This document shows positions 46,410 to 59,201 of a stretch of 64,000 bases of DNA, piece after piece. A program made the translations under genes and the position numbers. The notes below the pieces were generated by a model. It was not told the DNA's origin and ran no database searches. It was given only the letters and a program-made list of their open reading frames with translations. How positions within the stretch are numbered: position 1 is the first letter of the stretch; every line of letters starts with the position of its first letter. This DNA comes from Megaleporinus macrocephalus (lineage: Eukaryota > Chordata > Actinopteri > Characiformes > Anostomidae): contig CM038716.1 of assembly GCA_021613375.1 (NCBI GenBank), forward strand, positions 5,951,184 through 6,015,183, read 5' to 3'.

Positions 46410-47190
46410 TGAGTCACATTATTATGACCACCAGCTAATATCCAGAGTGACTGCCATGTGCAGCACGGACAGCAGCTAGACGATCTGAGAGGCTCAATAA
46501 GGTCCTGGTAGGTGGTCACAGGTATCTGGAGCCATGCTGACTGCTGACTGCAGTGCATCCCACAGCTGTTCCACAGATGGTCAACTGGGTTCAAGCCTGG
46601 GGAATTAAGGGTCCAGGATAGTACTCTGAGGTCTTGGTCAGCTCTTCCAACCAGTGTGGGACATTTCTAGCCATGTGCCTTGTTGGAAGATCCCATCTGC
46701 CTTAGGGAAGACAATCAGCATGATCTACAAGGATCTGCAAGAATGGGTTCATGGAACTGCTTGACAGTGTCTTCCACATGTAATGAAACTAAAGTGGGGC
46801 AGAGGAGTTTCGAATTCTCAAGCTTTCCCCACTGTTCCTTCTCATTAAAGGGGAAATCCAAAGCTTGTCAAGCTCTTCTGATAATTGTTAATGATTCATG
46901 GATTTCCAGACTTTCAGATATTCGCCTTCTGAATAAAGTTCTTCCCACAGCTGCTGGAGGGAGCATGAAGGAGGATCCATATGACTAACACCACCATGCA
47001 AGTGGTTCCACAAATGCTTAATTGGGTTAAAGCCTGGGGAATTAAGGGTCCAGGGTAGTACTTGGAAGTCTGGGTCAGCTCCTCCAACCAATGTGGGACA
47101 TTTCTAGCCGTGGTGCATTGTCTTGCTGGAAGATCCCATCCGCCCCAGAGAAGACAATCAGCATGTATGGCTGTACGTGATCTGCAAGGA
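46410..47190. mobile_element. Degenerate interspersed repeat with an internal partial duplication
   Basis: Two segments about 440 bp apart match: TGGGTTCAAGCCTGGGGAAT and TTAAGGGTCCAGGATAGTAC (46586-46625), versus TTGGGTTAAAGCCTGGGGAA and TTAAGGGTCCAGGGTAGTAC (47022-47061). Each is followed by GTGGGACATTTCTAGCC and TTGGAAGATCCCATC. The opening text (GTCACATTATTATGACCACC) is a common teleost repeat end. Confidence 0.55.
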
Positions 47191-47679
47191 TGGATTCAGA
47201 CCCAAAGAATGTCTTCCACATGTGATGATACTAAAGAGTGACAAACTGGAAGTTCAAAAGTGTTAAGAACATTGTGAAAGCTGCCCCTGCTGTTTAATGA
47301 GGCATCAACGGCCCCCCTATTTCTTTCAGTCCACCATGCTAATGTTATTCCTCCTAACAAACAGCCACATGTTGAACACTGTCTTCTCATTGTTCGCCAC
47401 CATCGCTGCAATATTTCATTTCATCAACATTAATAGAGCTAATGAGAGGGAACTGGATAAATGCAGTTAGAAAATCATCTCCGTCATTATACATATAGAA
47501 ATAAATGCAGCAGCTAATGACAGTGTCCTTGTTATGCTGCCTGTCACAGTCGCCTAAAAACAAGAGAAGCAGATGGTTAAACAGAAGTTAGGACACTGCT
47601 GGGCTTTATTCTGGTTATGACAGTATTTGCCATACACTGCATTCCAAAGTCTAGTTTGTAGCCAAGGTAAGAGGGGTCC
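47191..47679. other. Intergenic sequence, nothing recognised
   Basis: No supported gene or repeat. Confidence 0.35.
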
Positions 47680-47960
47680 TACAATTACAGACTGCAGTCC
47701 ATCGGTTTCTCTGTATACTTGTTACCCTGTTTTTTTTAATGACCAGGTCCCTCACAGGACCACCAGGTGGATGATTCTCTGCACTGCAGTGACACTAACG
47801 CGGTGTTGTCCTGGTGTGAGTGGATCAGACACAGCAGTGCTGCTGCTGGAGTGTTTAAACACCTCAGTGTTACTGCTGGACTGAGAATAGTCCACCAACC
47901 AGTAGCATCCAGACAACAGTGTCCTGTGGGCAGCGTCCTGTCCTTGGTATATGAAGGTCC
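47680..47960 (+). mobile_element. Fragment of the palindromic DNA element
   Basis: TACAATTACAGACTGCAGTCC, CTCTGCACTGCAGTGACACT, GAGTGGATCAGACACAGCAG and CAGTGTCCTGTGGGCAGCGT match the fuller copy at 55950-56664. The right arm is missing. Confidence 0.75.
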
Positions 47961-48212
47961 TTCACTTTGGAACAGCCTTCTATGATGTAGCCGCTGAGAA
48001 ATGCAGACTTTGGAACGCAGCTGAAGTCTAGTTAGGATGACTCTGTGATATTGTTTTCTAATCTTAAGAACGTTCACTGATATCTGCTGTCCTAAATTCA
48101 GCCCGACCTGGTTTACGGTGGCCAAACAGGTAAGATATAATTCCAGAGTTAGACTGTTTCTGTAATGCGGTTCCTCGATGAGCCACTTTTCCTTTAGCAT
48201 TAGCAGGAGTTT

Positions 48213-48336
48213 TGACTTCTCGAGTTTTCCCCACAGTTCCTTCTCATTAAAGGGGAAGTCCAAAGGTCGTCAAGCTCTTCTGATAATTGTTAATGATTCA
48301 TGGTCTTCCAGACTTTCATATATTCGCCTTTGATCT
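48213..48336 (+). repeat. Direct repeat of 46812-46934
   Basis: CAGTTCCTTCTCATTAAAGG, GTCAAGCTCTTCTGATAATTG and AGACTTTCATATATTCGCCTT nearly repeat the segment at 46812-46934, about 1400 bp upstream. Probably two copies of one short interspersed repeat. Confidence 0.7.
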
Positions 48337-48438
48337 AAATCAGAAAGCTCAGAAGCGTAACAGGCCTGATTAATAGTTTCCACTCTGTTTATGTGCAATG
48401 ATAATTAACTTGGCAACTATGTCGGTTCTAACATTCAT

Positions 48439-48440
<2 letters not shown>

Positions 48441-48490
<50 letters not shown>
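48441..48490. repeat. (GA)n microsatellite
   Basis: About 25 GA dinucleotides. Confidence 0.95.
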
Positions 48491-48493
<3 letters not shown>

Positions 48494-48529
48494 CCTCTAG
48501 GACTCTTTAAGAACCTAGGCAAACTCTAA

Positions 48530-48700
48530 TTAAAGGGGATTTTTCAAAATTCCCACTTAATTTAATGGTTGAGATAAAAAAAGGAAGTTGGTGTGAAATG
48601 CTCTGTTCTAGAGAAACTAATCTAAGTTGCTCACAGTGGTGGTGATAGGAACCAGACATCCACCTCCAATGCTCCCCTCATAAAAAGTTCTTGCAATAAA
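48530..48700 (-). mobile_element. Partial inverted copy of the repeat at 19465-19800
   Basis: TTAAAGGGGATTTTTCAAAA, GGTGTGAAATGCTCTGTTC and GGTGATAGGAACCAGACATCC are the reverse complement of text at 19625-19800. Confidence 0.6.
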
Positions 48701-48848
48701 TGTTTATGCATGTGTCTGAAATGTTGTTTTGGGACAATATTGGCCTTAAAATCCACTAATGGTGAAGGGATACATGCAGGGCGCTGGAAGGCAAATTAGT
48801 CCCTAAGCCACCTGAAGGAGTTTATCTACAATCTTAACCACTGAGTTA

Positions 48849-49994
48849 CACTATGTTGAAGTATTCACTCACCCATTCAAGTAATTGAATTCAGGTGTTC
48901 CAATCACGTCCATGGCTACAGGTGTAGACGTGCAGACTGCTTCTACACACATAAGTGAAAGAATGGGTTGCTATCAGGAGAAGTTTCCTCACTGCTAAAT
49001 ATTCCACAGTGGACTGTCAGTGGTGTTATAACACAGTGGAAGTGATTGGGAACGACGGCAGCTCAGCCCAAGTGGTAGCCACGTACAATGTCAGAGCAGG
49101 TCAGCAGATGCTGAGGAGCATAGTGCACAGAGGTCACCAACTTTCTACAGAGTCCATCACTACAGACCTCCAAACTTCATGTGGCCTTCAGATCAACAGG
49201 AACAGAGCGTAGAGAGCTTCATGGAATGGGTCTCCATGGCCGAGCAGCTGCATCCAAACCTTACATCACCAAGCACAATGCAAAGCATCAGATGCAGTGG
49301 TGTAAAGCACGCCACCACTGGACTCTAGAGCAGTTGAGACGTGTTCTCTAGAATCATGCTTCTCCATCTGGCAATCCGATGGATGAGTCTGGGTTTGGCT
49401 GTTGCCAGGAGAACGGTGCTTGTCTGACTGCATTGTGCCGAGTGTAAAGTTTGGTGAAGGGGAGATTATGGTGTGAGGTTGTTTTTCAGGAGTTGGGCTT
49501 GGACCCTTAGTTCCAGTAAAAGAAACTCTTAATTCTTCAGCAGACCAAGAGATTCTGGACAATTTCATGCTCCCAGCTTTGTGGGGACAGTTTGGGGATG
49601 AACCCTTCCTGTTCCAACATGACTGCCCACCAGTGCACAAAGCAGCTCCATAAAGACATGGAGGAGCGAGTTTGGTGTAGAAGAACTTGACTGGCTTGAA
49701 CAGAGTCCTGACCTCAACCTGATAGAACACCTTTGGGATGAATTAGAGCGGAGACTGTGAGTCAGACCTTCTCGTCCAACATCAGTGTCTGATCTCACTA
49801 ATGAGATTCTGGAAGAACGGTCCAACATTCCCATAAACACTCTCCTAAACCGTGTGGAGAGCCTTCCCAGAAGAGTTGAAGCTGTTTAAGCTGCAAAGGG
49901 ACATCATATTAAACCCTATGGATTAAGAATGGGACGTCACTCAAGTTTATATGCGTATGAAGGCAGACGAGCAAAAGCTGTTGGCAGTGTAGTG
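48849..49994 (+). mobile_element. Decayed Tc1-like transposon (nearly full length)
   Basis: Terminal text CACTATGTTGAAGTATTCAC on the left and GTTGGCAGTGTAGTG on the right are inverted ends. The interior aligns in order with Tc1-like transposase: WTLEQ and FSIWQSDG regions, FLFQHDCPPVHKAAP (catalytic Asp region) and EQSPDLNLIEHLWDELERR (catalytic Glu region). The frame is broken by several indels and stops (for example TGA just after LERRL near 49757), and a ~60-bp 5' segment present in the copy at 62566 is missing. It ends about 70 bp from the dync2h1 polyadenylation signal. Inactive. Confidence 0.88.
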
Positions 49995-50066
49995 TCTGAA
50001 CAACTGGTAGAATATGCACTCGTTCACACTTGCACACTGTTTTTTTTTTCTAGAATGGATTAATTA

Positions 50067-50072
50067 TTTATT
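50067..50072 (-). promoter_or_regulatory. dync2h1: Candidate polyadenylation signal for dync2h1
   Basis: AATAAA on the minus strand, about 165 bases after the dync2h1 stop at 50239. It is the first canonical hexamer I noticed after the stop. It lies just before the end of a Tc1-like element (48849-49994), so a short 3' UTR is plausible. Not proven without transcript data. Confidence 0.4.
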
Positions 50073-50238
50073 TGATGTATTATCTCCCAGGAGTGGAAAA
50101 GCTTTAACAACACAATGTTCATAAACACGCTGCTCATAAACCAATTAGCAAAATACAGCCTTCAGTGACAAATTCATAAAGATGTTTTAAATATTTAAAC
50201 AGACTCGCTAATTCTGTACAACAACCACGCTGACTGTG

Positions 50239-50397
50239 TTACTGCTGTTTGAGGAACAGCGCGGCTCCGCTTTGGATCCACTGGTCCTGACTCCCTCCGC
50301 AGGGCAGCTGGACATTAGTGACCACGCGCACTCTCTCTGCGCTTGTGTACACTGGCAGCCACACACACTCCTCAGGGGAGTAACTAGCTGGAACACT
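50239..50397 (-). CDS. dync2h1: dync2h1 terminal exon with stop
   Basis: Reads SVPASYSPEECVWLPVYTSA, then ERVRVVTNVQLPCGGSQDQW and IQSGAALFLKQQ, ending in TAA at 50241-50239. The YSPEEC..LPVY(T/S)SAERxRVVTN and CGG.QDQWIQ.GAALFLK blocks match the extreme C-terminus of dynein-2 heavy chain. The acceptor is TGTGTTTCAG with a TG-rich tract. Length and ending agree with the vertebrate protein. Confidence 0.95.
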   Translation of the reverse strand, partial: SVPASYSPEECVWLPVYTSAERVRVVTNVQLPCGGSQDQWIQSGAALFLKQQ

Positions 50398-53300
50398 CTG
50401 AAACACAGACACACACACACACACAATTTGTTAAGTTACTTGTGAGGGTCTGCTTTGGCTGCAGTGAAGCTATTTCCTTTAGCCCTGGGCTGATTATTGA
50501 TAATAACTATGAAACAGGTTTTGTCTTTGTATCTAAACTATTTCCTTTATGTACAATCATTCTACATATAATATTATATGTACAATGTAATTGTATACAT
50601 AATGCTGTAATATTAATATCAGTAATATTAAAAGCTTAATGTTATTTATATAGTAATTACATGCATCATTGGAAATGATAAGGCTCTGCACCATTCATAT
50701 GTGATACTTCTTAAAGCCCACTCACCTGAAACTACCCTCATAGCAGTGACAGAGAAGCTCCAGGTAGCCAAACTCTGAGTGTTCTTGACCTCTTTGACAC
50801 AGTTAACCACAAGGTCCTCCTGTCTGTCCTCACTAACTTTGGACTCTGTGTCTCTGCACTGAAGTGGTTTGAATTCTACTTGGAGGAGCACTTATACCAG
50901 GTAACTTGGAGAGAGTCCACAGCTAGTGCATGCTCTCCACCGGTGTCACTTAAGGCTCCATGCTGGGTCCTCTTCTCTTTTCACTCTATATTCATTCTCT
51001 TGGTAATTACATTCCATGGCTTCTCCTAATGGTTTCCTAATGGAAACCAACTAATGGGTTCCTACCCACGATCTAAAGCATTTCTGATTGACATCTCTTA
51101 AAAGGCAGATCACCATCTAAAGCTCAAGACTGAGCTGCTGCCCATCCCTGGAACTACAGGTCCTCAACATGATCTTGATATCTCGTTGGAGAACCCCTAG
51201 ATCATTTTGTCTGAAGACACAAGAAGCCTTGTCTTCAGCTCATGGCGAATTCGACCCTTGCTCTCTCAGGAGACCACTCAGGTGCTAGTCCAGCCTCTTG
51301 CCATTCGAAGGCTTGTCTACTGCAACTCGCTCCTGGCTCTTGTTCCTCTGTTAACAATCAACTGATCCAGAATGCAAGAGCACGGCTGGTCTTCAATCTT
51401 CTCAAGTTTACTCATGACACTGCTGCACTCCCTTGACTGGCTTCCTTTAGCTGCTCACATTACATTTAAAACTTTGTGGCCTACAAGGCCAAAAATGGAC
51501 CATTTCAACTCTACCTTATGGCAATGGTCAAAATTGCACCTGGACCTCCAGCCCTTTGAGCTTTAGATACAGCTTGACTTGACCCACCATCCTTCAAGTG
51601 CTTGGAAGACAAGTGTCTCTTCTCTGTCCTGGCACCTAGATGATGGAGTGATCTTCCACTGGCTCTCTCTCTGAGCTCAAGAGTAGTGTAGACTCTAATT
51701 TGCACTAGATAGAACACATTCTCTGACTGGACACAAAGAACTTTGTTGCTCTGGATAACAGCATCTGCTAAATGCTGTAAATGTATATAGTAAGGTTAGT
51801 CAGATATATGTTATCGGTGGTGAAGCAGGAAACATATCCAAACTTCTCCATTAGCTATGAAAAAGAACAGTTTACGAGAAAGCCATATGAACAATGTGTA
51901 TGTATGTGTGTGGAGGTACCTGTGGAATCCAGGCCATGTAGCATGCAGGAACAGCACACACACTGGGAGAGTCATGTTGGTTTTCACTCAGACGGTTGCC
52001 GTCAAATGTACAGCCCTCCAACTGCAGCCCCCCAACCTACACACAAATATACACATACCGGGAGGCCACAAAGAAAATCACTGAAATGGTTTTATCCTGT
52101 ATATTCATTTTAAAGACTCGTCCAAAGACAACTAGCCAAGAAGAAATGACCAAGAATAACTAAACAGAGATCTGTCCATCGATAATGAACCCGAAACCCG
52201 TCTGAAGCGACCACCACAGCGACCTGTCCAAGTAAAACTAACTAAAGAGACCTGCTCAAGGATCACTAACCAAAGAGACCTGTCTATGTATAATTATCCA
52301 GTGACCTATGAACTAACCAAAGAGAAACGTTCAAGGAATACTAACCAAAAATACCTGACCAAGTATTTCTAACCAAAAATACCTGACCAAGTATTACTAA
52401 CCAAAAATACCTGACCAAGGATAAATAACCTAACAGACATTGTCAAGCATAACTAACCAAAGAGAACTGTCCAAGGACAGCTCACCAGTGGGGCCTGTCC
52501 AAGGATAACTAACCAAAGAGAACTAACCAAAGAGAACTGTCCAAGGATAACTAACGAAAGAGAACGAGTCAAAGAGAACTGTCCAAGGACAGCTCACCAG
52601 AGGGGCCTGTCCAAGGATAACTAACCAAAGAGAACTAACCAAAGAGAACTGTCCAAGGATAGCCCACCAAAGGGGTCCTGTCCATGGATAACTAACGAAA
52701 GAGAACTAACCAAAGAGAACTGTCCAAGGATAGCTCACTAAAGGGTCCTGTTCAAGGATGACTAACCAAAGAGAACTAATCAAAGAGAACTGTCCAAGGA
52801 TAACTAACCAAATGTAACTAACCAAAAGGTCCTGTCTAAGGATAGCTCACCTAAGGGGGCTGTCCAAGGATAACTAAGTAAAGAGAAAGGATAACTCTTC
52901 AAAAGGCCTGGCCAAGGATAACTAACCAAAGAAAGTTTTCCAAGGATAACTACCAAAAGAGATTTGCCTAGAAATTACTATGCATAACTGACATAAAACA
53001 ACTAAACAAAGAGAACAGTCAAATGATTAACTGCAGAATAATAACTAACCAAACAGACAGGTCAAAGAAAAACTAATTAATTAAACTAACTAAGACCTGA
53101 CAATTAAGAGAACTGAACAAGGATAAGAATTTCAATGATAACTACCAAAAGAGATTTGCCTAGAAATTACTATGCATAACTGACATAAAACAACTAAACA
53201 AAGATAACTGTCAAATGATTAACTGCAGAATAATAACTAACCAAACAGACAGGTCAAAGAAAAACTAATCAAAGAGACCTGACAATTAAGAGAACTGAAC

Positions 53301-54357
53301 AAGGATAAGAATTTCAATGTGTGTGGATACCTTCACTTGTAGCTTGGCTCCAGCTATCTGACCTTTCCATGATGCCACAAACTTCAGATTGTCCATAGAG
53401 CAGCCCATTGACCTGAACAGAGCAAGAGACCAAAAAAAAAAAAAAAAATCTACATACATCTACCAACTTCACTCACAACGTCCAAACTGTCCACTGTGCA
53501 CATCAGTGTTCATTTAAGATTTAAGGTTTAGTTTTAGGGGGTTCAGAGAGCAGATTTGTATATTTATGTAAGAATGTATTTATTATTTTTAATATTTTAG
53601 TATGATGTTATGTTTCTGCCATCCTGTACAAAAAAAAAAGGTTCCAATTTTTATCATTAATGTCCAGTGGCAGCAGTAATGAGTATATATTACATACACT
53701 ATATGACCAAAAGTATATGGACGCCTATCCTAACAATTGAGTTTAGGTGTTTCATTCACATCCCTTGTTAATATGTGTAGAAAATCATCATAAAATCTTC
53801 ATAAACCACTGTCAGTAGAATGTAGGTTGTAGGTGATGGAAAGAACTTGATGATCATTGGCATGATATCATGTGTCATGTGTTTAAATTATCGCAATATT
53901 CGATAATATTGTTTATTACCACAGTATTCAACTTGCCACCAATAAAGATCCTCTTTGCTCTGATACTGCTTTGCAAAACATGCAACATGGGGCGATACAT
54001 CGCAGTTCAGACTGCAGTCTAAAAGCTGTATTTAAACTAGACTGCTTCAAATTGAATTCTATCACAGAAACATAGAGCCTGCTCCAGCCCGGCACTGGTA
54101 TGAATGGAAATGAGTGGACAGTGCGAAACTAGTCTTGTTAATGATTTACTGTTTTTAACGTGTTAACTAAACAATTCTCATTCAGTTGAGTCCAATTTTT
54201 GCCTGAGACTCTCATCTTACACTGTGGTCTGTACAGTGAGTTACCTGGCGGTCTCCTGTCTCAGGGCGTTGAGGAAAGTGTCTGGATGGAAGAGTTCTGA
54301 CAGATCCAGAGTGTCACTCAGCAGCGTGTTCTTCTCTACTCTCTCCACCCAGCTCTG

Positions 54358-54403
<46 letters not shown>

Positions 54404-54532
54404 AGTAAAAAACTATAATGACTTGTGTGGGTGCAGCTGCTGTTTGTATTGTTTTGTGTACATATTTGTTTATTCATTCATTAAATTAATCAACAGATCC
54501 TGGTGTGGAACCAGGTGAGCAATTACACACTG

Positions 54533-54568
<36 letters not shown>

Positions 54569-57116
54569 CTCTGTGAGACAGAATATCCGTGTGCAATTTA
54601 GAAACACAAGTGCTCAAATGATGTATTATGTATTAGTCATGCTCTGGAGCGGCTGGTACTAATACTCCTCAACTAATATTCAGTATTTTTATTTCTTCTG
54701 TACTACAAATAAGATTAGGTAGATGTATATTCTATAAAAACACACTGTCTTTATATACTATTCTCTTATTAAATTACTTAAAATAACAAGATTAATAGAT
54801 TAATATGTTTCAGCTGGCAGCAAATCTTTTAACCCTAACGGATGCAGCGAGTAGCTCTTCATTCCTTGAACACGCATGTGGGAAGATGAACATCATGGTT
54901 GTGGAGGAGATGTTACTGTGTTGCAGAAGGTTGGTGATGTTACAGTTCGCCCTGGCTCTGATTTCTTGTTTACATCCTCCTGTCAATGCCACGTGGTTCT
55001 GTTTACTTTTTTGTCATGTGCTTCTTGTCGCCGCCCCTCACCTGCTCTGTATTTATGCCTCCTCCTGTTTGCCAGGTGTCTCTTGTTTAGTGTCACTTCC
55101 TATTAGGGTTGTAAGAACCCGGGATATTATGTTTAGTGATACTGTATCGATTCTCAAAAACACAGTATGGATACACAGATTCTGGCAGACAGTGAATCAG
55201 GTGTGTGTTGTGTTTAAAATTCTGACCACTAGATGGCAGTGTTGCAATCCAGTTTCAGCTCCACTCCAACAATAACAAGCAGCACAAGGGCGCAAAGCTA
55301 TTGTAAGTATTGGCAAACCTGTTCATATAGTGGTGTGTTTTAATAGTAAGATTTAAAAAATCGCAATATATCACTTCACTTGCAGTTTTGGATCTTTGTT
55401 ATTCTAAGTATTGACGTCAATCAACTCTACCAATGCAATCGTATCTGCAATCCTCGCCTCCAGAATCATTACAGGTGAAGTTGAATAGTAAAAATGGACA
55501 GAGGAGCTCACAGCTACATTGTGAATGGTGAAAGAAACCACGACCAGACCAGAACTCTGGGAAGAAACAGCTGTCTGGAGCAAACGTGAACGAGACTAAT
55601 TGGAAAAGCAGGCTTCAATGTTCTAGGGAGCATGAAGATTGGACTCTGGGGTGATGGACTACGTTTACATGGTCTAATGAGTTGAGCTTTATCCTCCGTG
55701 TGCTATGATGTGGGGTTGCCTCAGATGGTCAAGCCGATGCTCTGTTACGTGGCAATGAGATGAGGTACACCTGAATTTACAGAATGACCAGCTTATCCAT
55801 CAGTGGATGTTTTCATCCTTGGCATGGGAATATTCCAGGATTCCAAGACTGTGATGATTGGAATTGATTATCCTTTATCAAACCAGTTCAGATGCTGCTG
55901 ATGGTACTGAACAAATCTACAAGATGTCAGGAGTTCTGCGAGAAGCTCCTGATCAGCCATAACATAAAAACACCACCTCCTTGTATCAGCTCCACTGATC
56001 ATATAAGAGCTACACTTACAGACTGTAGTTCATCTTATTCTCTGCGTACATTGTTTATCCCCTTACACCCTGTTCTCTAATAGTTAAGACCCTCACAGGA
56101 CCACCACAGAACAGGTACTATTAGGGAGGCTGATCATTCTCAGCACTGCAGTGACAATGACATAATGGTGGTGTGTTAGTGTGTGTTGTGCTGGTGTGAG
56201 TAGATCAGACACAGCATTGCTGCTGCTGGACTGAGAATTGTCCACCAACCAAAACTATCCAGACAGCAGTGTCCTGTGGGCGGCGTCCTGTGTCCACTGA
56301 TGAAGGACTAGAGAACACAAACTGTGCAGCAGCAGATGATCTACTGTCTCTGACTTTACATCTACAAGGTGGACCAGCAAGTAGTAGGAGTGTCTAATAG
56401 AGTGGACAGTGAGTGGACACAGTGTTTAAATACTCCAGCAGCACTGCTGTGTCTGATCCACTTGTACCAGCACAACACATCACCACCACGTCAGTGTCTC
56501 TGCAGAGCGGTGGTCCTGTGGGGGTCCTGATTATTGAAAAACAGAGTAATAAAGTATACAGAGAATCAGATGAAGTACAGTCTGTAAGTGTAGCTCCTGT
56601 ATGGTCAGTGGAGCTGATATAATGGATACTGTGTGTAGATGGTTTTAATGTTAGGGCTGATCGGTGTATATTTCTATGTTTGTAGTAGTTTGTTTGGAAC
56701 CACTGAAGCAAATGCATGAAAAAAAAAGAAAATGTCACGATCCCACGTTCCCATGGTTACAGATATAGTTAAATTTTTTCACTCTGGCTGGAGTGTCCCT
56801 TTAACAACGTTTACGTCGACAGATGGTATTATATTCTAAACCAGACACTCGTATTATTATTCAGAGAATGTTTCGGTGTTTGTGATGGAGACCCTCCATC
56901 AGATCCCTCAGGTTGAGAACACTCGCACTCTGCGGCGTGTTGGCTGGAATCCTGAGAGCTGCAGGAGTCGGCCAGTGTGTGTGTGTGAGTGTGTAAGTGA
57001 GGGTAAAGTGTGTGTGAGAAACGCACAGCTGGACTGTACCAAAGATGATAAAGCAGAAATGAACCTGCAGAAAGACAATCGCTCTTTGACACAGCGCTGA
57101 CTCTCTCAGTGTTTTT

Positions 57117-57204
<88 letters not shown>

Positions 57205-57680
57205 TACACACATATACACTGTGCAAAAGTCTGAGGCACCTGAGCTGATACTTTAAAATCTTAAGAATAAGTGTGTGTTCACCAGTAAGAACACCAGATC
57301 TGATTAGAACAGATGTAAATAGCTATACATACAATACAAAGTAACATGAATATCTTATTGTGAAAGAAGTAGATCAGATCTTGAGCTCCAGTTTGAAGAA
57401 CTAAGTTAGGTTCCAGATTTCTCCTGGACGCCCCAGACATTGTATGAATGTATTCAGTTCCTTCAGCAGCAATCTTGATTTAGCTTAATGAAGTACTGAG
57501 CAGTCAAAGCAGGTATTAGATGAGAACTGATAATAATACTGGGTTGTTTATAGAAGGAGAAGCTTAGAAAGGGTTAAATAAACACACTGATTTATGTAAA
57601 AGCACTACTTACTGTATTAATACTGATTAATATTTAAAAAATGTTAGCTAAGTGTATATATACATGTAACAGCATGAGAA

Positions 57681-57720
<40 letters not shown>

Positions 57721-59170
57721 AGAGAGAGAGAGGCAGAGAGAAAGAGAGACAGTGAGAGAGAAAATGAGACAGAGACAGAGAGATAGAGAGAAAGAGAGAG
57801 AGAGACAGATAGGGGGATTACCTGAGTAAATGTTTACAGTGGTCTTATCTCCTCTGAACATTAATAACTGCAGGACTGACCTTAATTACAGAAGCGCGCA
57901 CGCGTACCGCAACCAATCTGTGCATGCTGTGTCTGTAACCGTGCCGATAACAGGTGTTATCTCCTCCCCTAACCGGAACCTGCGGTGATCCCGGTTAAAC
58001 CTCAAACCCCTCTCTGTCCAGGCTTTATCGCTGGCGTGCGCGCGGAGGGCCTCGTTATCAGACTGATGTGGCTGCAGGGAGGTGATATTCATGCTACATC
58101 AGTCTTATTATGGCCACTAATTGTTCCTCCTGATTCAATCTTCCCTAATAAACCGAACAGAGAGCGCCGTGCAACATCAGGTACCAGCAGCAAACAGGAA
58201 AGCTTTTCTCTCCAACGAGCTACGCAGCTCATCAGTTCATATACAGTCTGGTGCAAAACTAACTATCTAACTATCTAAAGTAACCTGGTTAACTTCAGTG
58301 AACTGAACTGCAATTAATGAAATAATACAATTACAAGAAGTTCAGTAAGTCAAACTATAAGTTAACCAAGTTACTTACAAAGGCGTATCTATTCTCCTCC
58401 TTTATTCACACAATTCACAGCCAAAGCAACCTCTAACTCTCAAATACCCAGGCTTACAAACTCTAGGACTACACAGGCTGTACTGAGCACCATGTTCTGG
58501 GCTCTGGAGCTTCGGTATTAAATCCCTGGAGGGGTGCTGAGAAGGTGCCAGTGCCCACCTTGAAAGCATGCTACACTTTCCGAGGCCCACTATCCTCTCT
58601 TCGGCCGCGGCTGCAGAAAGCATGGATTTATCCGGAGCGCAAGCTGCAGCTACAAACAATCGTTGACGAGCATCTAAAGTTGTGGGAGTGTTTCACACAG
58701 AAACACAACAGTGTGGTGCTCTGTCAGCTCTGCACAGTGGAGATGATCACAACTGCTATACACCAGACCTTGAAGATCAAACATCCCGTAGAGCTTCATC
58801 AACACAGCAGCAGGACAGCACCTGTTTACCTGTTTATCTTATCTTAGCAGATTATTTTAAGATTATTAACACGTGTAACATGTTTGAGTCACTTGAAAAG
58901 TCTCACTGTTTCTTAATCGTCCAGTGTAGAACCTAAGACTGTTCTAGATACCGCTGGAGCTTTAAACACACGTAGCTGCTTCTCAAACGACTCTCTGACA
59001 AAATATATATATAGTCCACAAACTGTCCGACTTCTTGTGTGTGAGGCGTGTAGTAATTTGTGCCTCTAAAAGTCAAGTCAGAGTGTAGACTCTTAGTCTT
59101 TAACCATTTATAGATCACGTATGTTTAAGATACCCTTTAATACATTAAGTCTAGAATGGCCATGCGTTTT

Positions 59171-59201
<31 letters not shown>

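Noticed and set aside
56866..56990. Minus-strand stretch ALRIPANTPQSASVLNLRD as a dync2h1 exon
   Set aside because: The exons at 61639 and 54354 join in phase and match contiguous dynein-2 sequence, leaving no place for it. Its text did not match a dynein block I could recognise. It could be a decayed or unrelated exon, but there is no support.
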